Shown here one piece after another: positions 1-6,947 of a DNA stretch of 7,944 nt (its first letter is position 1; each line of letters opens with the position of its first letter). Where the stretch lies: contig JBGTLW010000187.1 of assembly GCA_041743835.1 (NCBI GenBank), positions 1 through 7,944 on the forward strand, read 5' to 3'. Both the position numbers and the translations under genes were made by a program. The DNA comes from JBGTLW01 sp041743835 (GTDB lineage: Bacteria; Planctomycetota; Phycisphaerae; Phycisphaerales; Phycisphaeraceae). Under the pieces are notes generated by a model that did not search any database, was not told where the DNA came from, and worked only from the letters and a program-made list of their open reading frames with translations.

Positions 1-322
1 GCTGGGGCAGGTCGAGCCAGATGATCGTGTCGAGTTTGTCGATCACGACGCGGTCGGGCGCTTTGCGGGGGTTCTGGTTGCCGTCGGTCACCCACGCTTC
101 CCCGGCCGTGGCGGCTTCGAACCCGGCGATCTCCTCGGCCTCGGTCGGCTGTGTCCAGTTCGGCCGATGGATGATGTGGTCGTTGCTGAAGTACGGGATG
201 CCGGTGCGCGCGGCGATGGCTTTCGCGACGGTGGTCTTCCCGCAGCCGCAGACCCCAACCACCGCGATGCGTCGGCCGGGGGCGGGTGTATGCGTCAACA
301 TTTGGGGTGCGGTGATAGTCAT
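1..322 (-). CDS. P-loop kinase, FlaR/adenylate-kinase-like (partial, 3' end outside window)
   Basis: The first 107 residues are visible, starting from the ATG at 322; the C-terminus lies beyond the left edge. A Walker A motif GVCGCGKTT occupies residues 23-31 and is followed by a helix (VAKAIAART), the acidic pair in SNDHI (D48) and the segment EAWVTDGNQN around residues 75-84. Near the break comes a hydrophobic strand ending in IIWLDLPQ. This order (P-loop, D-H-I, WxxDGN, LD-P) matches the small P-loop kinases annotated as topology modulation protein FlaR or adenylate-kinase-like. Their substrates are poorly defined, so I infer nucleotide-dependent phosphotransfer only. A second in-frame ATG at 301 (residue 8) is an alternative start. 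There is no strong ribosome-binding site. The gene lies 8 nt downstream of two small membrane-protein genes on the same strand and is probably co-transcribed with them. Confidence 0.8.
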   Translation of the reverse strand, partial: MTITAPQMLTHTPAPGRRIAVVGVCGCGKTTVAKAIAARTGIPYFSNDHIIHRPNWTQPTEAEEIAGFEAATAGEAWVTDGNQNPRKAPDRVVIDKLDTIIWLDLPQ

Positions 323-330
323 TCACGCCG

Positions 331-666
331 TCAGTTGATCGCTAACTCAGGGATGAAAAGCTCGATCAAGGCACAGGCGAAAGCCATCGCAACGGGTGCC
401 ACCACAAGCCGCGGAAGACGTCGGCGGTCTGCTATATACAGCGATAGGAGCATCAGCGGGAAAATGATCGCGTGTCGCCACGGATCTAGCGCCAGCACAT
501 ACCACGGATCCCATTGATGATCCCCGTAGCGCAGATACCAAATCGCGTCGAGGAGCAGTACCGCTAAGAGGGACAACAGGGCGGCATCAACGATGAGCAG
601 CCATGGTCGCGCGCGATCGTGATGGCGGGAGGCGTCTGGCATGATGGCGAGAAGGTAGACTAGCAT
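331..666 (-). CDS. small multi-pass membrane protein, copy B of a tandem duplicate
   Basis: This encodes a 111-residue protein of unknown function. Hydrophobic stretches at about residues 22-42, 66-83 and 89-105 suggest three membrane helices, with a polar loop carrying YGDHQWDPWY between the first two. The upstream protein (670-1017) is clearly a paralogue. The 59-residue block beginning DAALLSLL aligns without gaps, and a hand count gives 28 identities (about 47%). Shared positions include the GD, D-WY, P and H of the loop and the RLP that follows. Only 3 nt separate the upstream stop from this ATG, so translation is probably coupled. A second ATG at 642 (residue 9) would shorten it to 103 residues. 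I do not recognise the family. The conserved polar loop suggests a functional site, not just membrane filler. Confidence 0.7.
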   Translation of the reverse strand: MLVYLLAIMPDASRHHDRARPWLLIVDAALLSLLAVLLLDAIWYLRYGDHQWDPWYVLALDPWRHAIIFPLMLLSLYIADRRRLPRLVVAPVAMAFACALIELFIPELAIN

Positions 667-669
667 CGT

Positions 670-1017
670 TCAGCGGGCCAGCTCCATAGGGCCCAGCCAC
701 GGCACCAGGAACCACCCAATCGCCAGCGCGACGATCAGGGGCACCGGCGGCGGCAGACGCAAGCGAGCGCTCAGCCCCAGCACCACCCAGAGCACCGGCA
801 GCAGATACATGTGACTCCCCGGGCTAAAGGCCCGCTCGTACCATGCATCAAAGCGCCGGTCGCCGTGGCTCAGATAGAAAGCCGCGTCGTTTGCCAGGAC
901 GATCAGGAGCGATAGCAGCGCCGCGTCCGCCACCCAGTGGGTCAGCGGGCGACGCCAAAGCGGCGTGCGCCGCGATGCGCCCAAGGACATCGATTCGAAC
1001 GGCGCTGACTGATTCAC
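670..1017 (-). CDS. small multi-pass membrane protein, copy A of a tandem duplicate
   Basis: This encodes a protein of up to 115 residues and is the first gene of the minus-strand cluster. A short basic N-terminus (RRTPLWRR) precedes about three hydrophobic segments (roughly residues 28-48, 70-84 and 92-108). The first loop carries HGDRRFDAWY. It is the paralogue of the next gene downstream (331-666), with the loop residues G-D, D, W-Y, P and H kept in both. The start is uncertain. The longest reading shown uses GTG at 1017 with GGGGAG about 11 nt before it, while ATG at 990 gives 106 residues. The GGGG of that possible ribosome-binding site is also the outer end of the large inverted repeat at 1031-1114, so a transcript from this side could hide it in a stem. 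Function is unknown. The family could serve as a partner of the downstream kinase, but nothing shows this directly. Confidence 0.65.
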   Translation of the reverse strand: MNQSAPFESMSLGASRRTPLWRRPLTHWVADAALLSLLIVLANDAAFYLSHGDRRFDAWYERAFSPGSHMYLLPVLWVVLGLSARLRLPPPVPLIVALAIGWFLVPWLGPMELAR

Positions 1018-1030
1018 GGCGTGTGCGACT

Positions 1031-1114
1031 CCCCGCGTAGCGGCTGACGCGCAGCGTCGCGCCTTTCGATGGCGCGGAAAACACGGGCGGCTTCGCCGCA
1101 GCCGCTACGCGGGG
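1031..1114. repeat. 84-nt cloverleaf-like palindromic element
   Basis: The two 16-base ends, CCCCGCGTAGCGGCTG (1031-1046) and its exact reverse complement (1099-1114), form a perfect inverted repeat. Three hairpins fill the interior: ACGC/GCGT (1047-1050 with 1054-1057), CGCGCC/GGCGCG (1058-1063 with 1071-1076) and GCGGC/GCCGC (1087-1091 with 1095-1099, sharing one base with the outer arm). The whole folds on paper as an outer stem with three arms. It lies between divergent genes and contains no convincing ORF. It could be a dispersed palindromic repeat of REP/MITE type, or a structured leader of the minus-strand operon. Confidence 0.7.
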
Positions 1115-1166
1115 GAGATGCTTTCATGCGGACCCGCCCGGTGACGGGTTGAGCGTTGGCGGTGGA

Positions 1167-1194
1167 TCGACGATCGCGTGCATCGCACTATCAT
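1167..1194 (+). promoter_or_regulatory. probable lysA promoter
   Basis: TCGACG (1167-1172, 4 of 6 matches to TTGACA) and TATCAT (1189-1194, 5 of 6 matches to TATAAT) are separated by 16 nt. Transcription would begin near 1201 and give a leader of about 50 nt made almost only of C and A. The call rests on two hexamers read by eye. Confidence 0.35.
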
Positions 1195-1197
1195 ACA

Positions 1198-1251
1198 CCC
1201 CTTCACCCCAGACCCAGACCCGAAACCCCAACCCCTAGACCCCAGCCACCC
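1198..1251 (-). other. G-quadruplex-prone tract directly before lysA
   Basis: The plus strand carries eight runs of three or four C (1198-1201, 1206-1209, 1213-1215, 1219-1221, 1226-1229, 1232-1235, 1240-1243, 1249-1251) with spacers of 2-5 nt. The minus strand, which is the lysA template strand, therefore satisfies the canonical G3+N1-7 quadruplex pattern twice over. The tract abuts the lysA ATG and fills the predicted 5' leader. It could affect transcription, or it may simply be a C/A-rich unstructured leader. Confidence 0.6.
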
Positions 1252-2550
1252 ATGGACCACTTCAACTACCGTGACGGAACCCTGCACTGTGAAGACCTGC
1301 CCCTCGATGACATCGCCAAGCAGGTCGGCACGCCGGCGTACATCTATTCCAAGGCCACGCTGCTGTCGCATTACCGCGACATCGCCGCGGCCTTCGCCGA
1401 GCTCGACCCCATCATCTGCTACTCCATCAAGAGCTGCGGCAACATCCACCTGCTGCGGCTGATGGTGGAACGCGGCAGCGGGATGGATGTGGTCAGCGGG
1501 GGCGAGTTGCACCGTGCCCTCATGGCTGGTGCCGACCACAAAAAGATCGTGTACGCCGGCGTGGGCAAGACCGATGACGAGATCACCGAGGCGATCACCG
1601 CCGGCATCGGCTGGTTCAACATCGAATCGGAAGAGGAGTTTGAGAACATCGCCGCGATCGCCCAGAAGATGGGTAAGCGCACGCACGGCGCGCTGCGCGT
1701 GAACCCCGACGTCGCAGACCCCAACACCCACGCCAAGACCTCCACGGGCAAGAAGGGCGACAAGTTCGGCGTGGACATCGACCGCGCCCGCGCGTTCTTC
1801 GAGCGTTACGGCCGCAACGAGCACTGCGCGCTCGATACGATCCACCTGCATATCGGTTCGCCAATCTACTCGGCCGAGCCTTACGTCCGCGCCATCACCA
1901 AGGCGCTGGCGCTGATCGAGGAGTTGCGCGCCGCCGGCTACACCATCAACGCCCTGGACATCGGCGGGGGTTACGCGGCGGACTATGAGACCGGCAAGTC
2001 GCCCGCGTGGACCGAGTACGCCGACGCCATCGTCCCCCTGCTGCTCCCCTTCAAGCAGGCCGGCGGCACCATCATCCTCGAGCCCGGCCGCACCATCGCC
2101 GCCAACGCCGGCGTCCTGCTGTCTCGCGTGCTCTATCGCAAGACCAGCGGGCACAAGAAGTATGTCATCGTCGACACCGGCTTCCATCACCTGATACGCC
2201 CGGCGATGTATGACGCCTTCCACTTCATCTGGCCGACGCAGGTACCCGCGACGTTCGTGCCCCCCAGCCGGCAGCGCGAGATGCAGATGCCGGGTCTGGA
2301 GACGGTGGACATCGCCGGCCCGCTGTGCGAGAGCGGCGACGTGCTGGCCAAGGCCAGAGCCATCCCCCCCGTCACGCGGGGCGACAACCTGTGCATCTTC
2401 ACCGCAGGGGCCTACGGCATGGTGATGGCAAGCAACTACAACGCCATGCCCCGCCCCGCCGAGGTGCTGGTCGATGGCAACACCTTCACCACCATCCGCC
2501 GCCGCGAAACCTACGACGACCTGATCGGGCCGGAGCTGGAACTTTCGTGA
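1252..2550 (+). CDS. lysA: diaminopimelate decarboxylase
   Basis: This is a 432-residue PLP-dependent fold-type III decarboxylase. It converts meso-2,6-diaminopimelate to L-lysine and CO2 in the cytoplasm, the final step of lysine synthesis. The alanine-racemase-like barrel carries the Schiff-base lysine K60 in CYSIKSCGN, the HIGS motif (200-203), the phosphate-binding GGG (238-240) and EPGR (277-280). The C-terminal beta domain supplies CESGD (359-363), with the active-site cysteine contributed across the dimer, and the AYGMVMASNYN segment (387-397). Length fits the family. The ATG at 1252 was chosen because the family's N-terminus begins here. An upstream ATG at 1156 would add 32 residues of Pro/Arg-rich translation of the C-run tract, with no family likeness. 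There is no clear ribosome-binding site. The dioxygenase gene begins 32 nt after the stop, so both may share a transcript. The related families (ornithine or arginine decarboxylase) fit less well. Confidence 0.95.
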   Translation: MDHFNYRDGTLHCEDLPLDDIAKQVGTPAYIYSKATLLSHYRDIAAAFAELDPIICYSIKSCGNIHLLRLMVERGSGMDVVSGGELHRALMAGADHKKIVYAGVGKTDDEITEAITAGIGWFNIESEEEFENIAAIAQKMGKRTHGALRVNPDVADPNTHAKTSTGKKGDKFGVDIDRARAFFERYGRNEHCALDTIHLHIGSPIYSAEPYVRAITKALALIEELRAAGYTINALDIGGGYAADYETGKSPAWTEYADAIVPLLLPFKQAGGTIILEPGRTIAANAGVLLSRVLYRKTSGHKKYVIVDTGFHHLIRPAMYDAFHFIWPTQVPATFVPPSRQREMQMPGLETVDIAGPLCESGDVLAKARAIPPVTRGDNLCIFTAGAYGMVMASNYNAMPRPAEVLVDGNTFTTIRRRETYDDLIGPELELS

Positions 2551-2582
2551 ACCGCACAGCATCTGACGCGTCGAAAGGCTAC

Positions 2583-3305
2583 ATGGAACCAACCACCACC
2601 CGGCGGGACTTGTTCAAACACGCCGCGCTCGGCCTCGCGGCTGTGGGGTCGGGCGCGCTCACGCTGCGGGCCGGGGCGCAGGCGACGCCTGCCTCCGGCG
2701 ACCTAGGGGCGTATGGCGACTACCTCACCGCCAACGGCGAAAACCCGCAACAAGCCCCCACCACACAGCGCGAGCAGTGGGCCGCGACCGAAGACAACAT
2801 CCTCGGCCCATTCCACCGTCCAAGCGCTCCGTACCGCGGGAAGATCACCCCGCCGCTCGAACCCGGCGATGTGCTGCTGATCACCGGGACGCTTTGGGCG
2901 CTGGACACACGCAGTCCGTTGGCTGGAGCGACGATCGACATCTGGCAGGCGGATAAGGCCGGCCGCTACGACAACGACGACCCGCGCAACCCGCCGAAGC
3001 CGGACGTGTTCACCAACCGCGCCCGCATCCTCACCGATGAGCAGGGGCGGTATGAATACGAGACCATCCACCCCGGCCCCTACAAGATCGGCCCCGAGAC
3101 CTGGCGGCCACCACACATCCACTACCTCGTCCGCGTGAAGGGCTACCGCACGCTCATCACCCAGCTCTACTTCAAGGGCGACCCACATCAGGCAACGGAT
3201 CATTTCATCAAGGATTCGCTGGTCATCCCGCTCAACGAACACAAGACCGCGCACGGCATCTACCGTGCGGGGGTGTTCGACATCGTGCTGCCACGGGAGG
3301 GGTGA
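2583..3305 (+). CDS. Tat-exported intradiol ring-cleavage dioxygenase
   Basis: This 240-residue protein starts with a twin-arginine signal (TTRRDLFKHAALGLAAVG, residues 4-21) and a likely AQA cleavage site near residue 34. It is therefore probably folded with its metal in the cytoplasm and then exported. The remainder is an intradiol dioxygenase domain of the protocatechuate/catechol type. All four non-haem Fe(III) ligands are visible by comparison with protocatechuate 3,4-dioxygenase: Y129 (AGRYDN), Y167 (HPGPYKI), H178 and H180 (WRPPHIH). The active-site arginine R175 is also present. The expected reaction is O2-dependent cleavage between the two hydroxyls of a catechol-type ring; the substrate is unknown. 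There is no N-terminal dimerisation domain of the catechol 1,2-dioxygenase kind. The ATG at 2583 has AAAGG 4 nt upstream and gives a normal Tat n-region. A GTG at 2547 that overlaps the lysA stop (GTGA) is possible. Confidence 0.9.
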   Translation: MEPTTTRRDLFKHAALGLAAVGSGALTLRAGAQATPASGDLGAYGDYLTANGENPQQAPTTQREQWAATEDNILGPFHRPSAPYRGKITPPLEPGDVLLITGTLWALDTRSPLAGATIDIWQADKAGRYDNDDPRNPPKPDVFTNRARILTDEQGRYEYETIHPGPYKIGPETWRPPHIHYLVRVKGYRTLITQLYFKGDPHQATDHFIKDSLVIPLNEHKTAHGIYRAGVFDIVLPREG

Positions 3306-3342
3306 CATTCAGATTGCCGGGCGCGGTTTCTGCAAAAGCGCA

Positions 3343-3370
3343 CTGCCAGGGGCAGGCCAGCCGATATAAT
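3343..3370 (+). promoter_or_regulatory. promoter of the antitoxin-like ORF / toxin-antitoxin island
   Basis: A perfect TATAAT (3365-3370) lies 16 nt after CTGCCA (3343-3348, 4 of 6 matches to TTGACA). The -10 box ends 6 nt before an ATG at 3377, so the transcript would start at or next to that codon. That ATG opens only Met-Asn-Val before TAA. A short hairpin, CTGCC/GGCAG (3343-3347 with 3351-3355), overlaps the -35 and could be an operator. Confidence 0.45.
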
Positions 3371-3400
3371 GCAGGGATGAACGTGTAAGAGATCAAAAAG

Positions 3401-3580
3401 ATGATTGATGGCCTGAGCCCGCAGGCGTATTGCCAGCTGATGGCCATGCTGCGGCCGGAGGACGATGACGACTGGGACCGTCAGATGGCAGACGACGCGA
3501 AGGCCGGGCGGTTGGATGTTTTGATCGAAGAAGCGGAGCAAGCCGCGAAACGAGGGGAAGTGCGGGACTTTCACGCGTGA
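3401..3580 (+). CDS. orphan antitoxin-like small protein, probably 5'-truncated
   Basis: This 59-residue acidic protein has a short helix (GLSPQAYCQLMAML), then DDDDWDRQMADDAKAGRLD, a helix rich in Glu and Ala, and a charged tail. The pattern W-D-x-Q-M/I, D, A-x-G-K/R-L-D, then EA and a short Gly-containing tail, is what I know from small antitoxins encoded beside RelE/ParE-type toxins. No such toxin follows here. The same frame continues upstream to an ATG at 3377 right after a TATAAT box, but codon 4 is TAA (3386-3388). Read through, it would give MNV-x-EIKKM, the expected family N-terminus, so CAA or GAA to TAA seems likely. Translation could restart at ATG 3401. Its stop overlaps a GTG (3577) in the mntA frame. 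It may be a decaying remnant or a still-functional DNA-binding fragment. Confidence 0.5.
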   Translation: MIDGLSPQAYCQLMAMLRPEDDDDWDRQMADDAKAGRLDVLIEEAEQAAKRGEVRDFHA

Positions 3581-3620
3581 AGTCTTTTGCCTCACCGGAA
3601 TGCTCGCGTTCTGTTTGGGA

Positions 3621-3626
3621 TATCAT
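3621..3626 (+). promoter_or_regulatory. possible leaderless -10 box of mntA
   Basis: TATCAT ends 7 nt before the preferred mntA ATG at 3634. No convincing -35 hexamer stands at the usual distance. The same arrangement, a -10-like box 6-7 nt before ATG, occurs before 3377 and 6948. Confidence 0.3.
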
Positions 3627-3633
3627 GGACCCG

Positions 3634-3957
3634 ATGCTGCTGGACACTCAGACCATCACCGATGACCTCCGCAAGCTCGAGCCTGAGCTGCGTCGGCTTC
3701 ACGTGCGGACGTTGGAGCTGTTTGGCTCGCACGTCACCGGCCACGCGGACGAGCAGAGCGATCTCGACTTGCTGGTGACCTTTGATGAGCAGGCCCACCG
3801 CCGCGAGCACGGCCGAGCGCTAAGCCTGTTTGACCTTGCTCGGGTCCATGCTTTGCTTGAGGACCACTTCAGGCGCGAGGTGGATCTGGTTATGCGCGAC
3901 TGCGTTTATCCTCCCCTGCGTCGGCGGGTTTATGGCGAGGCGCAGCGTGTCGCATGA
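3634..3957 (+). CDS. mntA: MNT-domain nucleotidyltransferase antitoxin
   Basis: This 107-residue minimal nucleotidyltransferase carries the signature G-S-x10-D-x-D at residues 31-45 (FGSHV...SDLDLLV) with catalytic acids D43 and D45. A third acid, D84, lies in REVDLVM. In studied MntA-HepT pairs the enzyme uses ATP to AMPylate a tyrosine in the HEPN toxin and so silences it; the intact triad here predicts the same activity. The partner HEPN gene follows with a 26-nt overlap, the usual gene order for type VII-like modules. The start at 3634 sits 7 nt after TATCAT and gives an N-terminus of normal length. Other in-frame starts are ATG 3625 and GTG 3577, the latter overlapping the stop of the upstream antitoxin-like ORF and giving 126 residues. 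By eye, codon use is less C-ended than in lysA or ruvB, which would fit horizontal acquisition. Confidence 0.88.
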   Translation: MLLDTQTITDDLRKLEPELRRLHVRTLELFGSHVTGHADEQSDLDLLVTFDEQAHRREHGRALSLFDLARVHALLEDHFRREVDLVMRDCVYPPLRRRVYGEAQRVA

Positions 3958-4299
3958 CGAGGCCTCCCGACGCTTGGATCACCGCATTGATGCGATGTGT
4001 CGCATCGAGGAAGACGTGGCGGATATTACTTTCAAGCAGTTCGCGGGGGACCGAAGGCGCGTCGATGCCGTGCTCTGGAATCTGCAGGTCATCGGCGAGG
4101 CGGTGCGGTTGATCCCCGAAGAACTCCGCGAGCGACACCCCCACCTTCCCTGGCGGTTGATGCGGTCGCTCCGCAATGTCATCGTTCATCAGTATGAGCA
4201 GATTCGACTTGATCTGGTCTGGGAAGCGGTGAAGACGATCCCGCAATTGCGCGCCGACCTGCAACACATTCTTCGTGCGGGCGAGGACGAAAAAGGCCC

Positions 4300-4303
<4 letters not shown>
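3932..4303 (+). CDS. hepT: HEPN-domain toxin RNase (HepT-like, DUF86)
   Basis: This is a 123-residue all-helical HEPN protein. The RNase signature R-x4-H-x-Y is complete: R81, H86 and Y88 in RNVIVHQY. Y88 is the position that the cognate MntA AMPylates in characterised pairs. Other family landmarks are the helix LWNLQVIGEAVRLIPEELRERHP (residues 48-70), LPW before the active site and LDLVWEAV after it. The family cleaves RNA (tRNA ends in studied members) and acts as a growth-arrest toxin or phage-defence effector. ATG 3932 overlaps mntA by 26 nt. GTG 3947 (118 residues) is a plausible alternative that removes the basic MARRS leader. An ATG in the ATGA at the mntA stop is out of frame. The toxin's own stop overlaps the ruvB start as ATGA, so the toxin and a DNA-repair gene are probably translationally coupled, which is unusual. 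Confidence 0.9.
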
Positions 4304-5373
<1,070 letters not shown>

Positions 5374-5377
5374 TATC

Positions 5378-5399
5378 GGTTTCACGCTTGCGGGAAACC
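5378..5399 (+). terminator. palindromic stem-loop after ruvB
   Basis: Five bases after the ruvB stop, GGTTTC (5378-5383) pairs with GAAACC (5394-5399). One A/G mismatch follows inward, then CGC/GCG closes a two-base TT loop. An alternative 5-bp stem, GCGGG/CCCGC (5390-5394 with 5400-5404), would compete with it. No T-run follows, so it is not a classic intrinsic terminator. It may end or protect the transcript. Confidence 0.4.
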
Positions 5400-5490
5400 C
5401 CCGCCCGTAACCCACGATGCAATCCCCGCAATGGGCTATGCAGCGGCGTCGAACAACGGACGACCAGTATCCTGCTTAAAAGGGCGGCTC

Positions 5491-6834
5491 ATGCGATGGC
5501 GACCGTTCGGACTGATGGCGGCGGCGATCATGCACACGGCACTGACAGGGGTGGCGTTTGCTGTACCAGCGATGGGCGAGCTGGCACCCAACCGCCACGG
5601 CTGGTCGGAGACGGTCGGCGGGCTGCGGGTCAAGGCGGTCATCGATAAGCCGGCGTTCACCCTCGGCGAAGACCTGCGGCTGCTGGTGATGATCCACAAC
5701 ACAACCCATAAGCCGATCGACCTGCCCTGGTTGAACATCATGCCCACCGCTGGGCTTGCGGAGGACGAGCACCCCCATGGCAAGTCGCATTCATATAACG
5801 CGATGGTGATCGGTCGGCCGGTGGACGCGGGTATGTGCATCCTGTGGGCACTCCAGGCGGGAATGGAAAAAGCAGAGTGGGCAAGGCCGCATCTTGATCC
5901 CGGAGAAATCCAAGTAGCGGTCATTCGGCTTACGACCGGTGTCAATGCGGAGGTTATGATGGAGGCACTCCATGAGGATGACGGCGTCATCCGTGAAGAT
6001 GTGAGCTTCTCCGCCGCCGTGGGTCCCGGTCAATACGAATTGAGCTTCCTGTTCGACACCAGCGGTCTGGCGAAAGACGAAGATCGGGACAAGTTGGAAA
6101 GGCAGGGCCCGGCCGTGCGCCTTCAGACCCCGCCGATCATCGTGACTGCACGCGAAGGCGAACCTGAAGCGTTGGAACTCCAAGCCGAGCGGGCGGACAA
6201 GATGCGGGAAGCACAGCACGACGCGCCCAAGAACAACGGCTGGACCGATGCGTTCCGCGGCCTGCGGCTCAAGGCGGTTGTCAGTGACCTTGAGTTCGAC
6301 ATCGGCGACGAACTGGTGCTGTTCGTGATGATGCAAAACACGACCGATCGCCGACTGACCATCCCCGAGCCGAGGGTCACACCACAAACCCGCGCCCCGG
6401 ACCCGCCGCAGGCAGGAGAAGCCGAACGGCTGGACCCGGTGCTGGGCCAAGGCTTCAACGCCCAACTCACGGCCGAGCCCGCCAAGGCCCGGGCCGAGCA
6501 GAGACACGGCGGGCTTGAACCCATCGCGGATAAAACCGAATCGGTCACCCTTGAGCCGGGGGGCATCCATGTGCTGATCATCCGCATGACGACGGGGCAG
6601 GCCGAGCTGATGGAGCAAGGCCCCGCACACGTGGATGTGACGCGGGAAGCGGTACACCTCGATGCGGCCACAGAGCCCGGCGTCTACGGGCTTGGATTCA
6701 CCTACGCGCCCGATGGCCTCGATGGTGAGCATGATGCGGCAGATTCGCCCTGGGTCGGCCACCGCTTTGTCTGCCCGGTGATCCGCATCGAAGCGCAGGC
6801 CGGACCAGACCAGGAAGACGAACTGGTAGAGTAG
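5491..6834 (+). CDS. secreted protein with two copies of one domain, function unknown
   Basis: This 447-residue protein has an N-terminal signal peptide (MRWRPFGLMAAAIMHTALTGVAFA, likely cut after residue 24), so it probably acts outside the cytoplasm. The mature part is an internal duplication. Repeat 1 (about 38-219) and repeat 2 (about 250-435) share W-x4-GLR-KAV, F-GE/GD-L-L-V-M-NTT, LDPG or LEPG followed by I-V-I-R-TTG, then PG-Y-L-F and a final P-I-I/R-I strand. They are joined by a charged linker (REGEPEALELQAERADKMREAQH region, 221-243). The strand-rich pattern suggests beta-sandwich modules, but I do not recognise a named family. Each copy contains a variable insert that differs between them. 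The ATG at 5491 has AAGGG 6 nt upstream and starts the signal peptide cleanly. The in-frame ATG at 5431 would put 20 polar residues before it. A TATCCT box sits at 5468-5473. Confidence 0.8.
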   Translation: MRWRPFGLMAAAIMHTALTGVAFAVPAMGELAPNRHGWSETVGGLRVKAVIDKPAFTLGEDLRLLVMIHNTTHKPIDLPWLNIMPTAGLAEDEHPHGKSHSYNAMVIGRPVDAGMCILWALQAGMEKAEWARPHLDPGEIQVAVIRLTTGVNAEVMMEALHEDDGVIREDVSFSAAVGPGQYELSFLFDTSGLAKDEDRDKLERQGPAVRLQTPPIIVTAREGEPEALELQAERADKMREAQHDAPKNNGWTDAFRGLRLKAVVSDLEFDIGDELVLFVMMQNTTDRRLTIPEPRVTPQTRAPDPPQAGEAERLDPVLGQGFNAQLTAEPAKARAEQRHGGLEPIADKTESVTLEPGGIHVLIIRMTTGQAELMEQGPAHVDVTREAVHLDAATEPGVYGLGFTYAPDGLDGEHDAADSPWVGHRFVCPVIRIEAQAGPDQEDELVE

Positions 6835-6913
6835 CCGCGCCCAACCCGGCGAAACATCCCGGCCAATTCACCCTGTTCTCATCAAATCCAAGCCCCAGCC
6901 ACACCGCCGCCTC

Positions 6914-6941
6914 TTTCCGCCGCCATACCCACGGATACAAT
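6914..6941 (+). promoter_or_regulatory. possible leaderless promoter of the 6948 membrane-protein gene
   Basis: TACAAT (6936-6941, 5 of 6 matches to TATAAT) ends 6 nt before the ATG at 6948. TTTCCG (6914-6919, 3 of 6 matches to TTGACA) stands 16 nt upstream of it. The -10 to ATG distance equals that at 3365-3377. Confidence 0.4.
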
Positions 6942-6947
6942 CACGGT

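Noticed and set aside
1132..1149. Small hairpin with a GTGA tetraloop (CCCG 1137-1140 with CGGG 1145-1148) upstream of lysA, considered as part of a lysine riboswitch
   Set aside because: It lies upstream of the predicted lysA promoter, the stem is only 4-5 bp, and none of the multi-helix lysine-riboswitch layout is visible.
1156..1251. Upstream in-frame ATG (1156) as the lysA start
   Set aside because: It would add 32 Pro/Arg/His-rich residues translated from the C-run tract with no likeness to the family; the family N-terminus begins at 1252.
1105..2592. Long open frame (495 codons) on the minus strand across lysA
   Set aside because: It is fully antisense to lysA, which has all catalytic motifs. 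The translation is a low-complexity Gly/Val/Asp/His-rich product typical of the complement of a C-ended GC-rich gene.
2703..3308. Open frame (201 codons) opposite the dioxygenase
   Set aside because: It is complementary to a gene with all four iron ligands and a Tat signal, and has no recognisable motif of its own.
5791..6762. Open frame (323 codons) on the minus strand across the secreted-protein gene
   Set aside because: It is antisense to a gene with a signal peptide and internal duplication; its own translation shows no domain or coherent N-terminus.
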